The translations under genes were made by a program, and so were the position numbers. Shown here one piece after another: positions 7,774 through 16,147 of a DNA stretch of 64,000 bases. This stretch comes from an uncultured Mollicutes bacterium (GTDB lineage Bacteria; Bacillota_I; Bacilli_A; RFN20; CAG-288): positions 124,001 through 188,000 of the forward strand of contig UQDS01000002.1 in the NCBI GenBank assembly GCA_900539865.1, written 5' to 3'. Below the pieces are notes generated by a model that worked only from the letters and a program-made list of their open reading frames with translations, was not told the origin of the DNA and did not search any database. The stretch's first letter is position 1. Every line of letters starts with the position of its first letter.

Positions 7774-8912
7774 TGAACATTCAAATAATTAAAGAGTCAT
7801 CTCCGCATCTAAGAAGAAGAGATAATCTCTTCTCTATGATGTTGGATGTTGTCATTGCCTTAGTTCCCACCATCATTTTCTCCCTTGTTGTATTTAAATT
7901 AGATGCGCTTCGAAATATCTTAATTTCCGTTCTTACCATGGAGCTTTGTGAATTTGGTTATATCTACTTAATCAAAAGCCGTCCTGCGTATACGGGAAAG
8001 AAAATTTCTTTAAAAGAATGGGATGAAAACTTCAAAAAGACATATACCATCAATAATTTCATGGTACCGCTTGTCTCCGCGTTGATTTTTGCCCTTATTT
8101 CTCCCGCAGCCACAAACCCGGGTTACATGATTTATCCAGTTTTAATCCTTGGTTCTGCCTTCGGTTTAATCATCGGTAAATTTGTTTTCGGAGGCACTGG
8201 AAAAAACATCTTTAATCCCGCTGCTGTCGGCATGGTCTTTGCCAAACTTTGTTTCGGACGTTTCTACATCTATCCTAATAACAATTATTATCCTTCTTAC
8301 GATATCACTGCGGGCGCCACTCCCTTAGGCCCTGTCAACTATGGCGATAAAGTCTTCGACATGAGCCAATACTCCCTGTTAGATCTCTTTTTAGGAAGAT
8401 GCCCTGGCACCATCGGTGAAGTCTTTAAGATCACTATCTTACTTGGTCTTGTCTACATGCTTATCCGTCACACCATCGATTGGAGAATCACTTTCACCTA
8501 TCTTGGTGTTTTCGCCATCAACATGTTAGTCGCAGGCTTTATTCTTCAAGGAAGTGGTAAATACACAGACTTTAATGCCTTCAATTACATGACTTATCAT
8601 CTCTTGTCCGGTGGTCTTTTATTCGGTGCTGTCTTCATGGCGACTGACCCTGTCACCGCGCCACTAACACGCCCGGGTAAAGTTCTTTACGGCATTATCT
8701 TAGGCTCTTTGACTGCGATCATCCGTCTCTTTGCCGCTTATCCAGAAGGTTGTGTTTTCTCCATTTTGCTAGCCAATATGATGACTAGTGTCATCGATTA
8801 TTATCGTTGGTCTGATGACTCATACAATTGGAAGAAAGTCTTAGTCAGTTCCGTCACCTTTATTGTCCCTCTCTTAATTGTTGTCTGGGCTGTCTGTGTG
8901 GGGGTTTTATAA
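7773..8912 (+). CDS. rnfD: Rnf complex subunit D, flavinylated membrane protein
   Basis: The 379-residue integral membrane protein has about ten hydrophobic spans and the NqrB/RnfD core NIFNPAAVGM near residue 145. The motif AGATP at 180-184 is the site at which FMN is covalently linked through a phosphoester to threonine (Thr183). This needs an ApbE-type flavin transferase, which is not in the window. RnfD forms part of the ion channel of the complex. The start overlaps the rnfC stop by one base (TAATG). Confidence 0.95.
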   Translation: MNIQIIKESSPHLRRRDNLFSMMLDVVIALVPTIIFSLVVFKLDALRNILISVLTMELCEFGYIYLIKSRPAYTGKKISLKEWDENFKKTYTINNFMVPLVSALIFALISPAATNPGYMIYPVLILGSAFGLIIGKFVFGGTGKNIFNPAAVGMVFAKLCFGRFYIYPNNNYYPSYDITAGATPLGPVNYGDKVFDMSQYSLLDLFLGRCPGTIGEVFKITILLGLVYMLIRHTIDWRITFTYLGVFAINMLVAGFILQGSGKYTDFNAFNYMTYHLLSGGLLFGAVFMATDPVTAPLTRPGKVLYGIILGSLTAIIRLFAAYPEGCVFSILLANMMTSVIDYYRWSDDSYNWKKVLVSSVTFIVPLLIVVWAVCVGVL

Positions 8913-8913
8913 G

Positions 8914-9450
8914 ATGAACGCTGTATTTAAAAAATACCTCACGGTATCTATTACCTTAGGTTTGATTGCAGGTTGTTCCGCTCTCGCAATCGGTTTAACC
9001 AATATGATCACTGCTGATCGTATTGTAGAAAATAACGCACGTAAAGAGCAGGATGGTCTAAAAGAAGTTTTCCAAGACGATACACTACAGGTAAATGAAG
9101 ACACTTCCTTTGATGCTTCCGTTTATCAATACGTGTTAAAAAAGTGGAATGTATTTGATTCTTCCAACGAAAAATTCGGAACCATCTATAAAACAAGCGG
9201 AAGAAATGCTTATGGTAGTATCACTCTCTTATTAGGCTTTGACACAGGAAATACGTTCACCAACATGGTTGTCTTAGAAAATACAGAGAGTTACGGAAGC
9301 ACCTTAGAAGAAAATTACATCGACCAAGTAAACGGCGGAAATCGCGATTATCTCGATGTCAGCTGCGGTGCAACCTACGGTGCCAGAACCATCCGCGATA
9401 TGATTGATGAAGCGAAAAAAGATTTGCTTCCAAATAAGGAGGTCAAGTAA
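8914..9450 (+). CDS. rnfG: Rnf complex subunit G, flavinylated
   Basis: The product has 178 residues; the start at 8914 follows the rnfD stop by one base, and the further upstream in-frame start lies inside rnfD. One N-terminal membrane anchor (about residues 9-31) precedes an extracytoplasmic FMN-binding domain. The flavin attachment motif reads CGATYGA, with Thr154 as acceptor; the residue before the Gly is Cys where Ser or Thr is usual, and the downstream Ser/Thr is also absent. Length is typical. It passes electrons between membrane subunits. Confidence 0.93.
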   Translation: MNAVFKKYLTVSITLGLIAGCSALAIGLTNMITADRIVENNARKEQDGLKEVFQDDTLQVNEDTSFDASVYQYVLKKWNVFDSSNEKFGTIYKTSGRNAYGSITLLLGFDTGNTFTNMVVLENTESYGSTLEENYIDQVNGGNRDYLDVSCGATYGARTIRDMIDEAKKDLLPNKEVK

Positions 9451-10154
9451 TGAAAAACAATAAACATAAAGAGTCATTCCTTGCTGGTATTGTCCGTCAA
9501 AACCCTCTCTTTGTATCTATCTTAGGAACTTGTCCTGCCTTAGCAGTTACTAAAAATGTCGAATCTGCCTTCGGTATGGGTCTTCTCTTCACCTTCGTTC
9601 TCATCTGCTCCAACATGATTATCTCTCTCATTAGAAAAGTCATTCCTGAAGAAGCGAGAACACCTTGCGAAATCGTTGTTATCGCCGCCTTTGTTACAAT
9701 CACTAAGATGTTGACGGAAGCTTTCCTTCCCGAACTCTATTCTTCTTTAGGTGTCTTCTTGTCCTTGCTTGTTGTCAACTGCATTGTCCTAGGAAGAGCC
9801 GAAGCCTTTGCAAAAGATAACACTGTTGTCGATTCCCTTTTGGACGGCATCGGAAATGGTATCGGCTACACTTGGGCGATTTGTCTTGTCGCTTTAATTC
9901 GTGAAGTCTTAGGTACCGGTATGCTTACCTTTGGCAAAATTTTCACCTTTATTCCTCTTGTTCAACTTCCGATTTTGAAAAATCCCGGCGTCTACGATGT
10001 CTCTCTTTCCTTCTTTGCAAATCCTGCCGGTGGATTCTTAGTCTTAGGTCTTATCCTTGCCATCATGGCTAGTATCCAACAAAGCAAAGAAAAGAAAAAC
10101 AAAATTAAACTTCAGGCTCAAATGAAAGCCGCTGTTCACAAGGAGGTGAAGTGA
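9450..10154 (+). CDS. rnfE: Rnf complex subunit E
   Basis: The 234-residue protein has six hydrophobic spans in the RnfE/NqrD arrangement, including NPLFVSILGTCPALAVTK near residue 18 and VNCIVLGRAEAFA near 108, which hold the conserved cysteines that share an iron-sulfur centre with RnfA across the membrane. It starts in the last base of the rnfG stop with AAGGAGGTC upstream. The tail is basic and extends beyond the last span (KEKKNKIKLQAQMK), a little longer than usual. Confidence 0.95.
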   Translation: MKNNKHKESFLAGIVRQNPLFVSILGTCPALAVTKNVESAFGMGLLFTFVLICSNMIISLIRKVIPEEARTPCEIVVIAAFVTITKMLTEAFLPELYSSLGVFLSLLVVNCIVLGRAEAFAKDNTVVDSLLDGIGNGIGYTWAICLVALIREVLGTGMLTFGKIFTFIPLVQLPILKNPGVYDVSLSFFANPAGGFLVLGLILAIMASIQQSKEKKNKIKLQAQMKAAVHKEVK

Positions 10155-10155
10155 T

Positions 10156-10752
10156 ATGTCAACAACACCTTATATTTATGCCTTCCTACTTGCCATCATC
10201 TCTTCCATGTTAATCGATAACGTCGTCTTATCTCGTTTTTATGGTATTTGTTCTTTCGTCGGTGTATCCAACAAAATCAAATCCGCTTTCTCAATGGGAT
10301 TAGCCGTAACAGCTGTCATCATGTTAGCCACTTTGGTTTGCTGGCCCTTGTATCACTATGTTCTTGCACCATTGAACATCAAATTCATGGATACTTTGAC
10401 CTATATCCTTGTCATCGCATCTTTGGTTCAAGTCACTGGACTCGTCATAAAAAAATACTCTGCCCCGCTTTATAAAGCATTCGGTATTTACCTCCCTTTA
10501 ATCACTACAAACTGTGCTGTCTTAGGTGTCGTGCAATCCAATACCGATACCGGTTTAGGATTTGGTCTTTCCCTTGCTAATGCTATCGGTACTTCTTTGG
10601 GCTTCCTTGTTGTCATTGTCATCTTCGCCTGCATACGTGAACGCTTGGATGGCTTAAATGGACACAAAGCTTTCAAAGGAGCGCCTCTTGCCTTAGTTGT
10701 TGCATCCTTAATGGCAATGGCCTTCATGGGATTGGCGGGCATCGGAGCCTAA
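10156..10752 (+). CDS. rnfA: Rnf complex subunit A
   Basis: The 198-residue protein has six hydrophobic spans, the family motif LIDNVVLSRFYGICSFVGVS near residue 20 and LITTNCAVLGVV near 115. It is the inverted-topology partner of RnfE and holds the intramembrane iron-sulfur site (Cys in ITTNC and in FYGIC). Length equals the family norm. A perfect AAGGAGGTGA lies before the start, which follows the rnfE stop by one base. Confidence 0.95.
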   Translation: MSTTPYIYAFLLAIISSMLIDNVVLSRFYGICSFVGVSNKIKSAFSMGLAVTAVIMLATLVCWPLYHYVLAPLNIKFMDTLTYILVIASLVQVTGLVIKKYSAPLYKAFGIYLPLITTNCAVLGVVQSNTDTGLGFGLSLANAIGTSLGFLVVIVIFACIRERLDGLNGHKAFKGAPLALVVASLMAMAFMGLAGIGA

Positions 10753-10753
10753 T

Positions 10754-10969
10754 ATGCCTAACTGGGTTCGTATTCTCATCGCGGTTTTAGTCATTGTCTC
10801 TTTGATCGTCATCTTCGTTGTCTCTTTTATTCTTTATCGAAGGACACCTCTTCCAAAAGGGTGTGAAGATTTAGAACCGAGTGAAGAAAAATGTGCGGCA
10901 TGCAAAGATGAACATTGTCACTTAAACATCTATGCAAATAAATCCAAAAAGGAGAAAAAGCAAAAATGA
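10754..10969 (+). CDS. Tetracysteine single-span microprotein in the rnf operon
   Basis: The 71-residue protein has one membrane span (about residues 5-27) and a short soluble part with four cysteines at 37, 47, 50 and 55. The C-x2-C-x4-C spacing of the last three equals that of the iron-sulfur motif in the following RnfB fragment (Cys53, 56, 61), so it may bind a [4Fe-4S] cluster. The tail is lysine rich. It starts one base after rnfA and its stop overlaps the rnfB start by 4 nt. I recognise no named family. Position argues for a subunit or assembly factor of the Rnf complex. Confidence 0.85.
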   Translation: MPNWVRILIAVLVIVSLIVIFVVSFILYRRTPLPKGCEDLEPSEEKCAACKDEHCHLNIYANKSKKEKKQK

Positions 10970-11298
10970 AAGATTTAGCTCTAATAGCACTTTATGCGTT
11001 CTTGATTCTCTTAGCTCTTGGTATCATCCTTGGCGCCTTATTGGTTTGGGCGGAAAAAGTCTTCCATGTAAAAGAAGATGAAAGAATCGGCGACGTTGAA
11101 AAAATGCTTCCTAACTTCAACTGTGGTGCCTGCGGTCACGCCGGTTGTCACGCAATGGCGGAAGCAATTGTCAGCGGTGAACAAAAGAAATTATCTGCAT
11201 GTAAGCCGGGAAAGAAAGACAAAAATTTCGATCCTATTATCGCTTATATGGAAGAACATCCTGATGAAGACGGAACAAAACACGTTCCTACCATTTAA
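10966..11298 (+). CDS. rnfB: Short RnfB lacking the ferredoxin domains
   Basis: The 110-residue product has the RnfB membrane anchor (about residues 5-28) and the Fe-S domain with cysteines 53, 56, 61 and 79 (CGACGHAGC...ACKPG, PF04060 type). Full RnfB proteins (about 250-330 residues) continue with two or more ferredoxin-type [4Fe-4S] motifs; here the chain ends soon after the first domain, and an intrinsic terminator follows 4 nt later, so this is a true short form, not a local frameshift that I can see. RnfB normally takes electrons from ferredoxin, so that step must differ or use another protein. Confidence 0.9.
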   Translation: MKDLALIALYAFLILLALGIILGALLVWAEKVFHVKEDERIGDVEKMLPNFNCGACGHAGCHAMAEAIVSGEQKKLSACKPGKKDKNFDPIIAYMEEHPDEDGTKHVPTI

Positions 11299-11301
11299 AT
11301 C

Positions 11302-11333
11302 AAAATCCCCGGAAAAAAGTCCGGGGATTTTAA
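11302..11333 (+). terminator. Intrinsic terminator of the rnf operon
   Basis: AAAATCCCCGG and CCGGGGATTTT form an 11-bp stem with an 8-nt loop and a T-rich tail, 4 nt after the rnfB stop. Confidence 0.93.
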
Positions 11334-11336
11334 TTT

Positions 11337-11376
11337 AAAAAAGCTCCCGATCTTTCCTAGAAAGATACAGGAGCTT
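11337..11376 (-). terminator. Intrinsic terminator of the glycosyltransferase gene
   Basis: Read on the minus strand, AAGCTCC..ATCTTTC and GAAAGAT..GGAGCTT form a stem with an internal loop, followed by a T-run. Confidence 0.88.
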
Positions 11377-11383
11377 GCATGCT

Positions 11384-13120
11384 TTAACAGAAAGCGTACA
11401 TCATATCTCCAACTAAGATAAATTCATTTGATTCCGGAGCATCAGCAACAAGAGAATATGTTTGACATGAAGCATCTTCATATGTAAGGGCGAATTTGGT
11501 GTTTAAGACAACTTTTGTCTTCGCTTGAAGCGGACGAGAAGAAAAGGTTGCGTTTTTAAAAGAACGGCGGATTTTAGGTTCTGTCTGTGTCTTTTTATGG
11601 ACATGAATATTAGCGGAAAGAATAGCAAAGGGTGCGCCAAGACAACCGAGAATGATGAATAAGAAAGGAACAATAGTTCCTGTGCTGAAGTAACCTAACA
11701 CAATGATTAAGACACCAAAGAGTAATGAATCTAACGAAGCAGTGAATGCTTCTTTGATGCTGATTTCTTTTGCTGTTTTCGGAGTGATGATAAACTTTGC
11801 TTTTTTACCAAAGAGGCCTAAAAAGATTGTTTTGATCATCATCGGACTAAGTGACGCATAAGTGATGAGGTTTAAAAGGAAGTAGGGAATGAGTTTAAGC
11901 GACATCTTTGTCTTACCCCAGACAAAGAGATCTGGAATCAAAGGAGCGATTAAGAACAACGTCATCAAACCAATCATCAAATAAGAATAGATTGCACCTT
12001 TATAACCTAAGAAGCCCAAGGCAATGACGCTGAAGACAACAATGTTGCTTAAGACAGGGACAATAGGAAGACTATAATGGGAAAGTTTGACATCTAATTT
12101 TTCAAACCAAGACATCTTAGAATCTCTTAATGACTTATCATACTTTTTGATGAATTCCACATTGCCTTGTGTCCACTTGCACTGTCTCTTTTTTAAGCAA
12201 AGATAGTCAATCGGGAACTCTTCTTCACAGATAATATCAGGAGCGTAGACAATTTCATAACCATTGTTTTTGATATCGATTGCAAAAGAGATGTCTTCCG
12301 CAACAACAAGGGGAAAGCCTCCTGTCTTTTCATAACAAGCGCGGCTGATTGTCATACCATGACCGATTAAAGCGTTGCTTCCATAGAAGTTTTTGACTAC
12401 TTGGCAAGTTTGACCGTTGGACTTTACAGAAAGTCCCATCAAAGACTGGAAGGCGTTTTCACCTTGACTGGCAACATGACAAGCTTGAACAGCGCCGATT
12501 TTCTTGTTGTAATAAAAGTATTTTAAAATCTTTTTACAATAGTCTCTTGGTAAGACTTCATCACTATCCAAAACAACAAAATAGTCATAGTCGTGATGAT
12601 TCTTAAGATAATTATTTAAGTTACCTGCCTTGAATCCTGTCTTGTCAACACGACGAACAACTTCAAGGGAATTCTTCATGGCAAACTCATCAATTTCTTT
12701 CAAATATTCTTCTTTAGAGGAGTCGTCTAAAATGACGGTTTTGACATTGCTATAATCTTGTTTCATGCATTCACTTAAAGCAGAAGAATTAAAGTCATTA
12801 CATGTACAATAGACCAACAAAATTCTAGGTGTATCTTTTACCTCAATTTTATTGATGGCATCATACTTTTTCATAATTTTCTTTCTGTGAATAACATAGT
12901 AAAGAGAAAACATCAAATCTTTAATGCTTCCCAACCACATAAATCCAAGAGCAAAGAAATTAAGGATCAAGAAGAAAATAATAAATCCTTCTCTAACAGT
13001 AAAAAACTCACTTCCCGTTACAACGGATGCAATGGAACGATATAACAAGAACATCAAACCAGAGAAACAGCAAAGCCAAATGGCTAAAATTAACTTGTAT
13101 AAATACGAACTTTTTTTCAT
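11384..13120 (-). CDS. Membrane-bound family 2 glycosyltransferase, BcsA/NodC-like
   Basis: The product has 578 residues from the ATG at 13120, which has AAAGGAG 9 nt upstream; an upstream in-frame start has none. Two N-terminal spans precede a GT-A catalytic domain with DDSS near residue 130, the metal-binding DSDE near 183, a GHGMT..R acceptor region, the catalytic ED pair (VAEDIS) near 270 and the processive QxxRW-type motif as RQCKWTQG near 315. Several C-terminal spans follow. This matches processive beta-glycan synthases (cellulose/hyaluronan/PNAG class). The polymer is unknown, and no partner genes for export lie beside it. Confidence 0.88.
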   Translation of the reverse strand: MKKSSYLYKLILAIWLCCFSGLMFLLYRSIASVVTGSEFFTVREGFIIFFLILNFFALGFMWLGSIKDLMFSLYYVIHRKKIMKKYDAINKIEVKDTPRILLVYCTCNDFNSSALSECMKQDYSNVKTVILDDSSKEEYLKEIDEFAMKNSLEVVRRVDKTGFKAGNLNNYLKNHHDYDYFVVLDSDEVLPRDYCKKILKYFYYNKKIGAVQACHVASQGENAFQSLMGLSVKSNGQTCQVVKNFYGSNALIGHGMTISRACYEKTGGFPLVVAEDISFAIDIKNNGYEIVYAPDIICEEEFPIDYLCLKKRQCKWTQGNVEFIKKYDKSLRDSKMSWFEKLDVKLSHYSLPIVPVLSNIVVFSVIALGFLGYKGAIYSYLMIGLMTLFLIAPLIPDLFVWGKTKMSLKLIPYFLLNLITYASLSPMMIKTIFLGLFGKKAKFIITPKTAKEISIKEAFTASLDSLLFGVLIIVLGYFSTGTIVPFLFIILGCLGAPFAILSANIHVHKKTQTEPKIRRSFKNATFSSRPLQAKTKVVLNTKFALTYEDASCQTYSLVADAPESNEFILVGDMMYAFC

Positions 13121-13816
13121 AATGGACTCCTTTGAAGAATGGTGAAATTTTTGCTCACCTGTTATGAAACAAAGGAATCTATACAATCTATCAAAAAAAT
13201 AAATTATTTTTATATATTAATTTATATATATTGTTCATTTATCAGATTATTTTGAACATTTTTTTGATTTTTTATAATTTTTTTGTATTTTTTCAATGTT
13301 TGTTCAAGAAACAAAAGGGCTTACATAGAGCAAAAATTTATCATATTTTTTTCCTTTTTGCTCTTTTTTGTCTACTTTCTAATCTTTCGATTGTCCTGTT
13401 TCTTATATCTTTGCATATACACAAATCACTCTTTGAGATTATAATAGCAAGTTAATAAAGAGTACTCTGCAACAATCATATTTGAAGTGTACCCCAAATC
13501 CTTGACAACACCAGAGGAGAGGTACAACTCAAAATAGTTTTTTAAATGGACATTTCATCATGTCCAACATTGGCCAAGTAAGAAAGCAAGAATATAAATT
13601 GTATCAGAAAATATTTTTTTATTTGTATTAGTGAGTATATATCGCAGGCAGTTCAAGCCTTATCGACAATCCATTAATTTGCATTGCGCTTCTTACAATG
13701 GCTAATATATTTATGTGGGTTTAGGTCATATAAATATATCGATTGTTCAACATAAATATATTGACCTTTACAATAAAAAAAGGGCTAATACTTACATCAA
13801 CCCTGTTAAATCTATA
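13121..13816. other. Gene-free region between glycosyltransferase and tRNA-fMet
   Basis: Very AT-rich. A 74-codon plus-strand frame at 13231-13455 is rich in Phe/Ile/Leu, lacks a ribosome site and is probably chance. A short inverted repeat near 13485-13533 may be an insertion-sequence remnant, and three related AT-rich inverted segments lie at about 13699-13770. Confidence 0.5.
13484..13533. repeat. Short inverted repeat, possible insertion-sequence remnant
   Basis: TGAAGTGTACC and GGTACAACTCA face each other about 28 nt apart and agree at 9 of 11 positions when one is reverse complemented. Ends of this sort (TGWnnTGTACC) resemble IS3-type termini. No transposase fragment could be read with confidence. 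Confidence 0.35.
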
Positions 13817-13892
13817 TGGTAGCGGGGATAGGATTTGAACCTACGGCCTCCAGGTTATGAGCCTGACGAGCTAACCACTGCTCTACCCCGCG
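13817..13892 (-). tRNA. Initiator tRNA-fMet (CAT)
   Basis: The minus strand reads CGCGGGG..CCCCGCT-A-CCA. The first acceptor pair is C1/U72, unpaired, as expected of an initiator (usually C1/A72). Anticodon loop CTCATAA is closed by TCAGG/CCTGG, and overall it is close to Bacillus initiator tRNA. CCA is encoded. The weaker G-G-G/C-C-C run (one A-T pair at 29-41) is a slight departure. Confidence 0.9.
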
Positions 13893-13919
13893 ATGTATGT
13901 TGCTCTTATGAGCCTATTT

Positions 13920-13948
13920 ATTATAGGCATTTTCTATGCAAATGTCAA
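13920..13948 (-). promoter_or_regulatory. Promoter of tRNA-fMet
   Basis: On the minus strand TTGACA (13948-13943) is followed by a 17-nt spacer and TATAAT (13925-13920), a perfect consensus promoter. Confidence 0.92.
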
Positions 13949-14306
13949 ACAAAACATGAAATCATTACTCCTTGATAAACTTTGTGCGCCTTTGTTCATT
14001 TCATTTTTTCTTTGATTTATCACAAATACTCTTTTCAAATATTTTGCTTTATCAAATTGAATACTCAAAAAAATTGACTTTATATTGTGATTTCAAAGAA
14101 AATAGTTTTTTAATAATCGCTATTTATTTTTTATATTTCTGCACACGTTCACATTAAAATAACAATCAAAATTAGCTTAACTCATTTTCAATAACCCACA
14201 CTTTTATGGAATAAACCATCCCAACGCGCCTTAACTTTCTATAAATTATGCTTCGTGAAAAGCCACACGCTTCCAATTTTCTATCTTCTCGTTTTAATAT
14301 TGTCAA
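13949..14306. other. Gene-free AT-rich region
   Basis: I see no gene, RNA or repeat here. A 61-codon plus-strand frame at 13972-14157 is low-complexity, Phe/Leu/Ile-rich and has no ribosome site. Confidence 0.5.
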
Positions 14307-14362
14307 TAAAAAAGCTGCTAGATCACTTACAGTTTCTACAACTATAATTTGACTAACAGCTT
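14307..14362 (-). terminator. Terminator of the pot operon
   Basis: On the minus strand AAGCTGTTAG pairs with CTAGCAGCTT across a structured loop and is followed by a T-run, 10 nt after the potD stop. Confidence 0.7.
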
Positions 14363-14371
14363 GTTAAAAGA

Positions 14372-16147
14372 TTATTTTCCGGAAACAGTTTTAACTTTCA
14401 TTTCTCTTTCTTTTTTGCGTTCTTTTCTTCTCTTGTGGACCTGATAAACACGGACCTTATAAAGAACCACAGAAAGAATCGTCACAAGGATAAGAACCAC
14501 AATTAAGATGTAAACCCAAAGAGGAAGTGCAGTGTTTTTCACCTGTTCCCACATGGTGATTAACGCTTGTGTTTGTGTTCCAAAATCTGCCATTACTGCT
14601 AAAGTTGGCAACAATGTTTCATCCGGATATTGCGTATCAAATTGACGCGCATAACTATCACCAGAAATATAAAAAACTGCATCAGAAATATCATGTTCTT
14701 CCAAAGTTCCCTGGAAGAAGTAAGCGATATTTTTCGCATAAGCGAGACTGGAAAGGTTTTCGTTTACCGTTCCATCATCGTTGTAATATAAAGAAGGGAT
14801 TTTATTCGCATCAACAATCTCATAATCGGCTAAGAAGGATTCATTGATTTCCCCTTTTTCTTCATCGTAACGAATATCGTACCACTCCTGCACTAAATCA
14901 AGAATTGCATCTCCACCGATGACCGGAGTATATCCGATATAATTCATATTCATCGCTGCATTTTCAGGACGAGAGAGGAAGTCGACGAAACGTTCAGCCC
15001 AAATTTTATTTTCAGGTTTGTTATTGACAGATTTCGGCATGACCCAACCATCAAACCAGATATTCGCACCCGTTTCTGGGATGCTGTACTTTAAAATGGT
15101 CGGAACAAATCCATCTTCATATTCGCCAGTCTCTTGATTTTGGTGAGCTTGATTATATTCGTCAGCCATATCCATAGCCCAAGAAGCATCGCCGGACCAT
15201 GCGATATTGATTGCGAATTTATTTCCTTGGGCCATGTCGACCTTACCAGAATCAACTTCAAAGCCAAAGGCGTTTTGCTTCAATTCTACAAGATCTTTTT
15301 TTACAGCTTCCAAAGTTTCATTGTCGCACATGTTGAAGATTTCAGTCAGCTTTTTATTGTATTCATCTGCATCAATCACGCCAGCATCATATTTGTTTTT
15401 CAACGTAGATAAGCCATCATAATTGACTCCGTTTAATGTAAAGTCTTCATTTCTTGTGTGGAAGATACCAGTGGCATAGGTGTCACGGATAGAGTCTTTG
15501 ATTGCCAAAAGATTTTCATATTTCGGATTCCAAAGACTTTCCCAAGACATCATATCTGCATCCATCTCTTTGGCAGTAATACCTTTGACTGGAAGAAGAC
15601 CATAATTGTCATTGTAGAGGATACCTAATGTTCCCCACATATAACCGCGGGCATACTGATTTACCACACCCGTTTTTCCATTTACTTCGATACCGTTCAT
15701 TTTCTCCGTAACAAAACGAGAGACATATTTATCATAATTGGGTGTGCTTCCCTCACCATAAGGGACAATGAGATCCTCATTGATCATTTTTTGGATGACG
15801 TAATCAGAAGGACAAACAAGATCATATTCTTTTCCTAACTTTAACTGCGCCAACATCGTTTCATTCGTGTCAAAGCAGTCATAGATTACAATGACCTTTT
15901 GTCCGTACTCTTCCAAGCAATATTCTTGAAACGCTTCTATGAGATTTTCGTTTTCCGGTGTTTCCGGATCATCTTCTTCTGCAATATAGTCCTCAGAATT
16001 GTAGACGCGGATAGTGACCGCTTCTCCTTTCTGAGCATAAAATTTCTTTGCACCTTCCACCGCGGACATTCCAACCCCGGAAGAATTGGCAGCCATCATC
16101 GAGATAGCAGAAAGGAAAAGAGTCGATTTAATCAAGCGGTGAAACAT
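14372..16147 (-). CDS. potD: Polyamine-binding protein PotD with C-terminal membrane anchor
   Basis: The 591-residue product starts at 16147, supported by GAGGAGGGTC; the gene overlaps the potC end by 20 nt. A hydrophobic N-terminus (about residues 8-22) is a signal or anchor without a lipobox cysteine. The solute-binding body begins with VTIRVYNSEDYI and includes MLAQLKLGKEYDLVCPSDYVIQKM and IWFDGWVMPKSVNN, as in spermidine/putrescine receptors. Unusually, a second span lies near residues 543-565 followed by a very basic tail (HKRRKERKKERE). It is much longer than the usual 350 residues, with inserts in the body. The C-terminal anchor probably replaces lipid anchoring. Confidence 0.9.
   Translation of the reverse strand: MFHRLIKSTLFLSAISMMAANSSGVGMSAVEGAKKFYAQKGEAVTIRVYNSEDYIAEEDDPETPENENLIEAFQEYCLEEYGQKVIVIYDCFDTNETMLAQLKLGKEYDLVCPSDYVIQKMINEDLIVPYGEGSTPNYDKYVSRFVTEKMNGIEVNGKTGVVNQYARGYMWGTLGILYNDNYGLLPVKGITAKEMDADMMSWESLWNPKYENLLAIKDSIRDTYATGIFHTRNEDFTLNGVNYDGLSTLKNKYDAGVIDADEYNKKLTEIFNMCDNETLEAVKKDLVELKQNAFGFEVDSGKVDMAQGNKFAINIAWSGDASWAMDMADEYNQAHQNQETGEYEDGFVPTILKYSIPETGANIWFDGWVMPKSVNNKPENKIWAERFVDFLSRPENAAMNMNYIGYTPVIGGDAILDLVQEWYDIRYDEEKGEINESFLADYEIVDANKIPSLYYNDDGTVNENLSSLAYAKNIAYFFQGTLEEHDISDAVFYISGDSYARQFDTQYPDETLLPTLAVMADFGTQTQALITMWEQVKNTALPLWVYILIVVLILVTILSVVLYKVRVYQVHKRRKERKKEREMKVKTVSGK

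Noticed and set aside
13231..13455. 74-codon plus-strand frame
   Set aside because: Low-complexity Phe/Ile/Leu product, no ribosome site, in AT-rich DNA where such frames arise by chance.
13699..13770. CRISPR-like short repeats
   Set aside because: Three related AT-rich segments in inverted order with irregular spacing, not direct repeats with uniform spacers.
13972..14157. 61-codon plus-strand frame
   Set aside because: Same character as above; no start signal and no recognisable feature.
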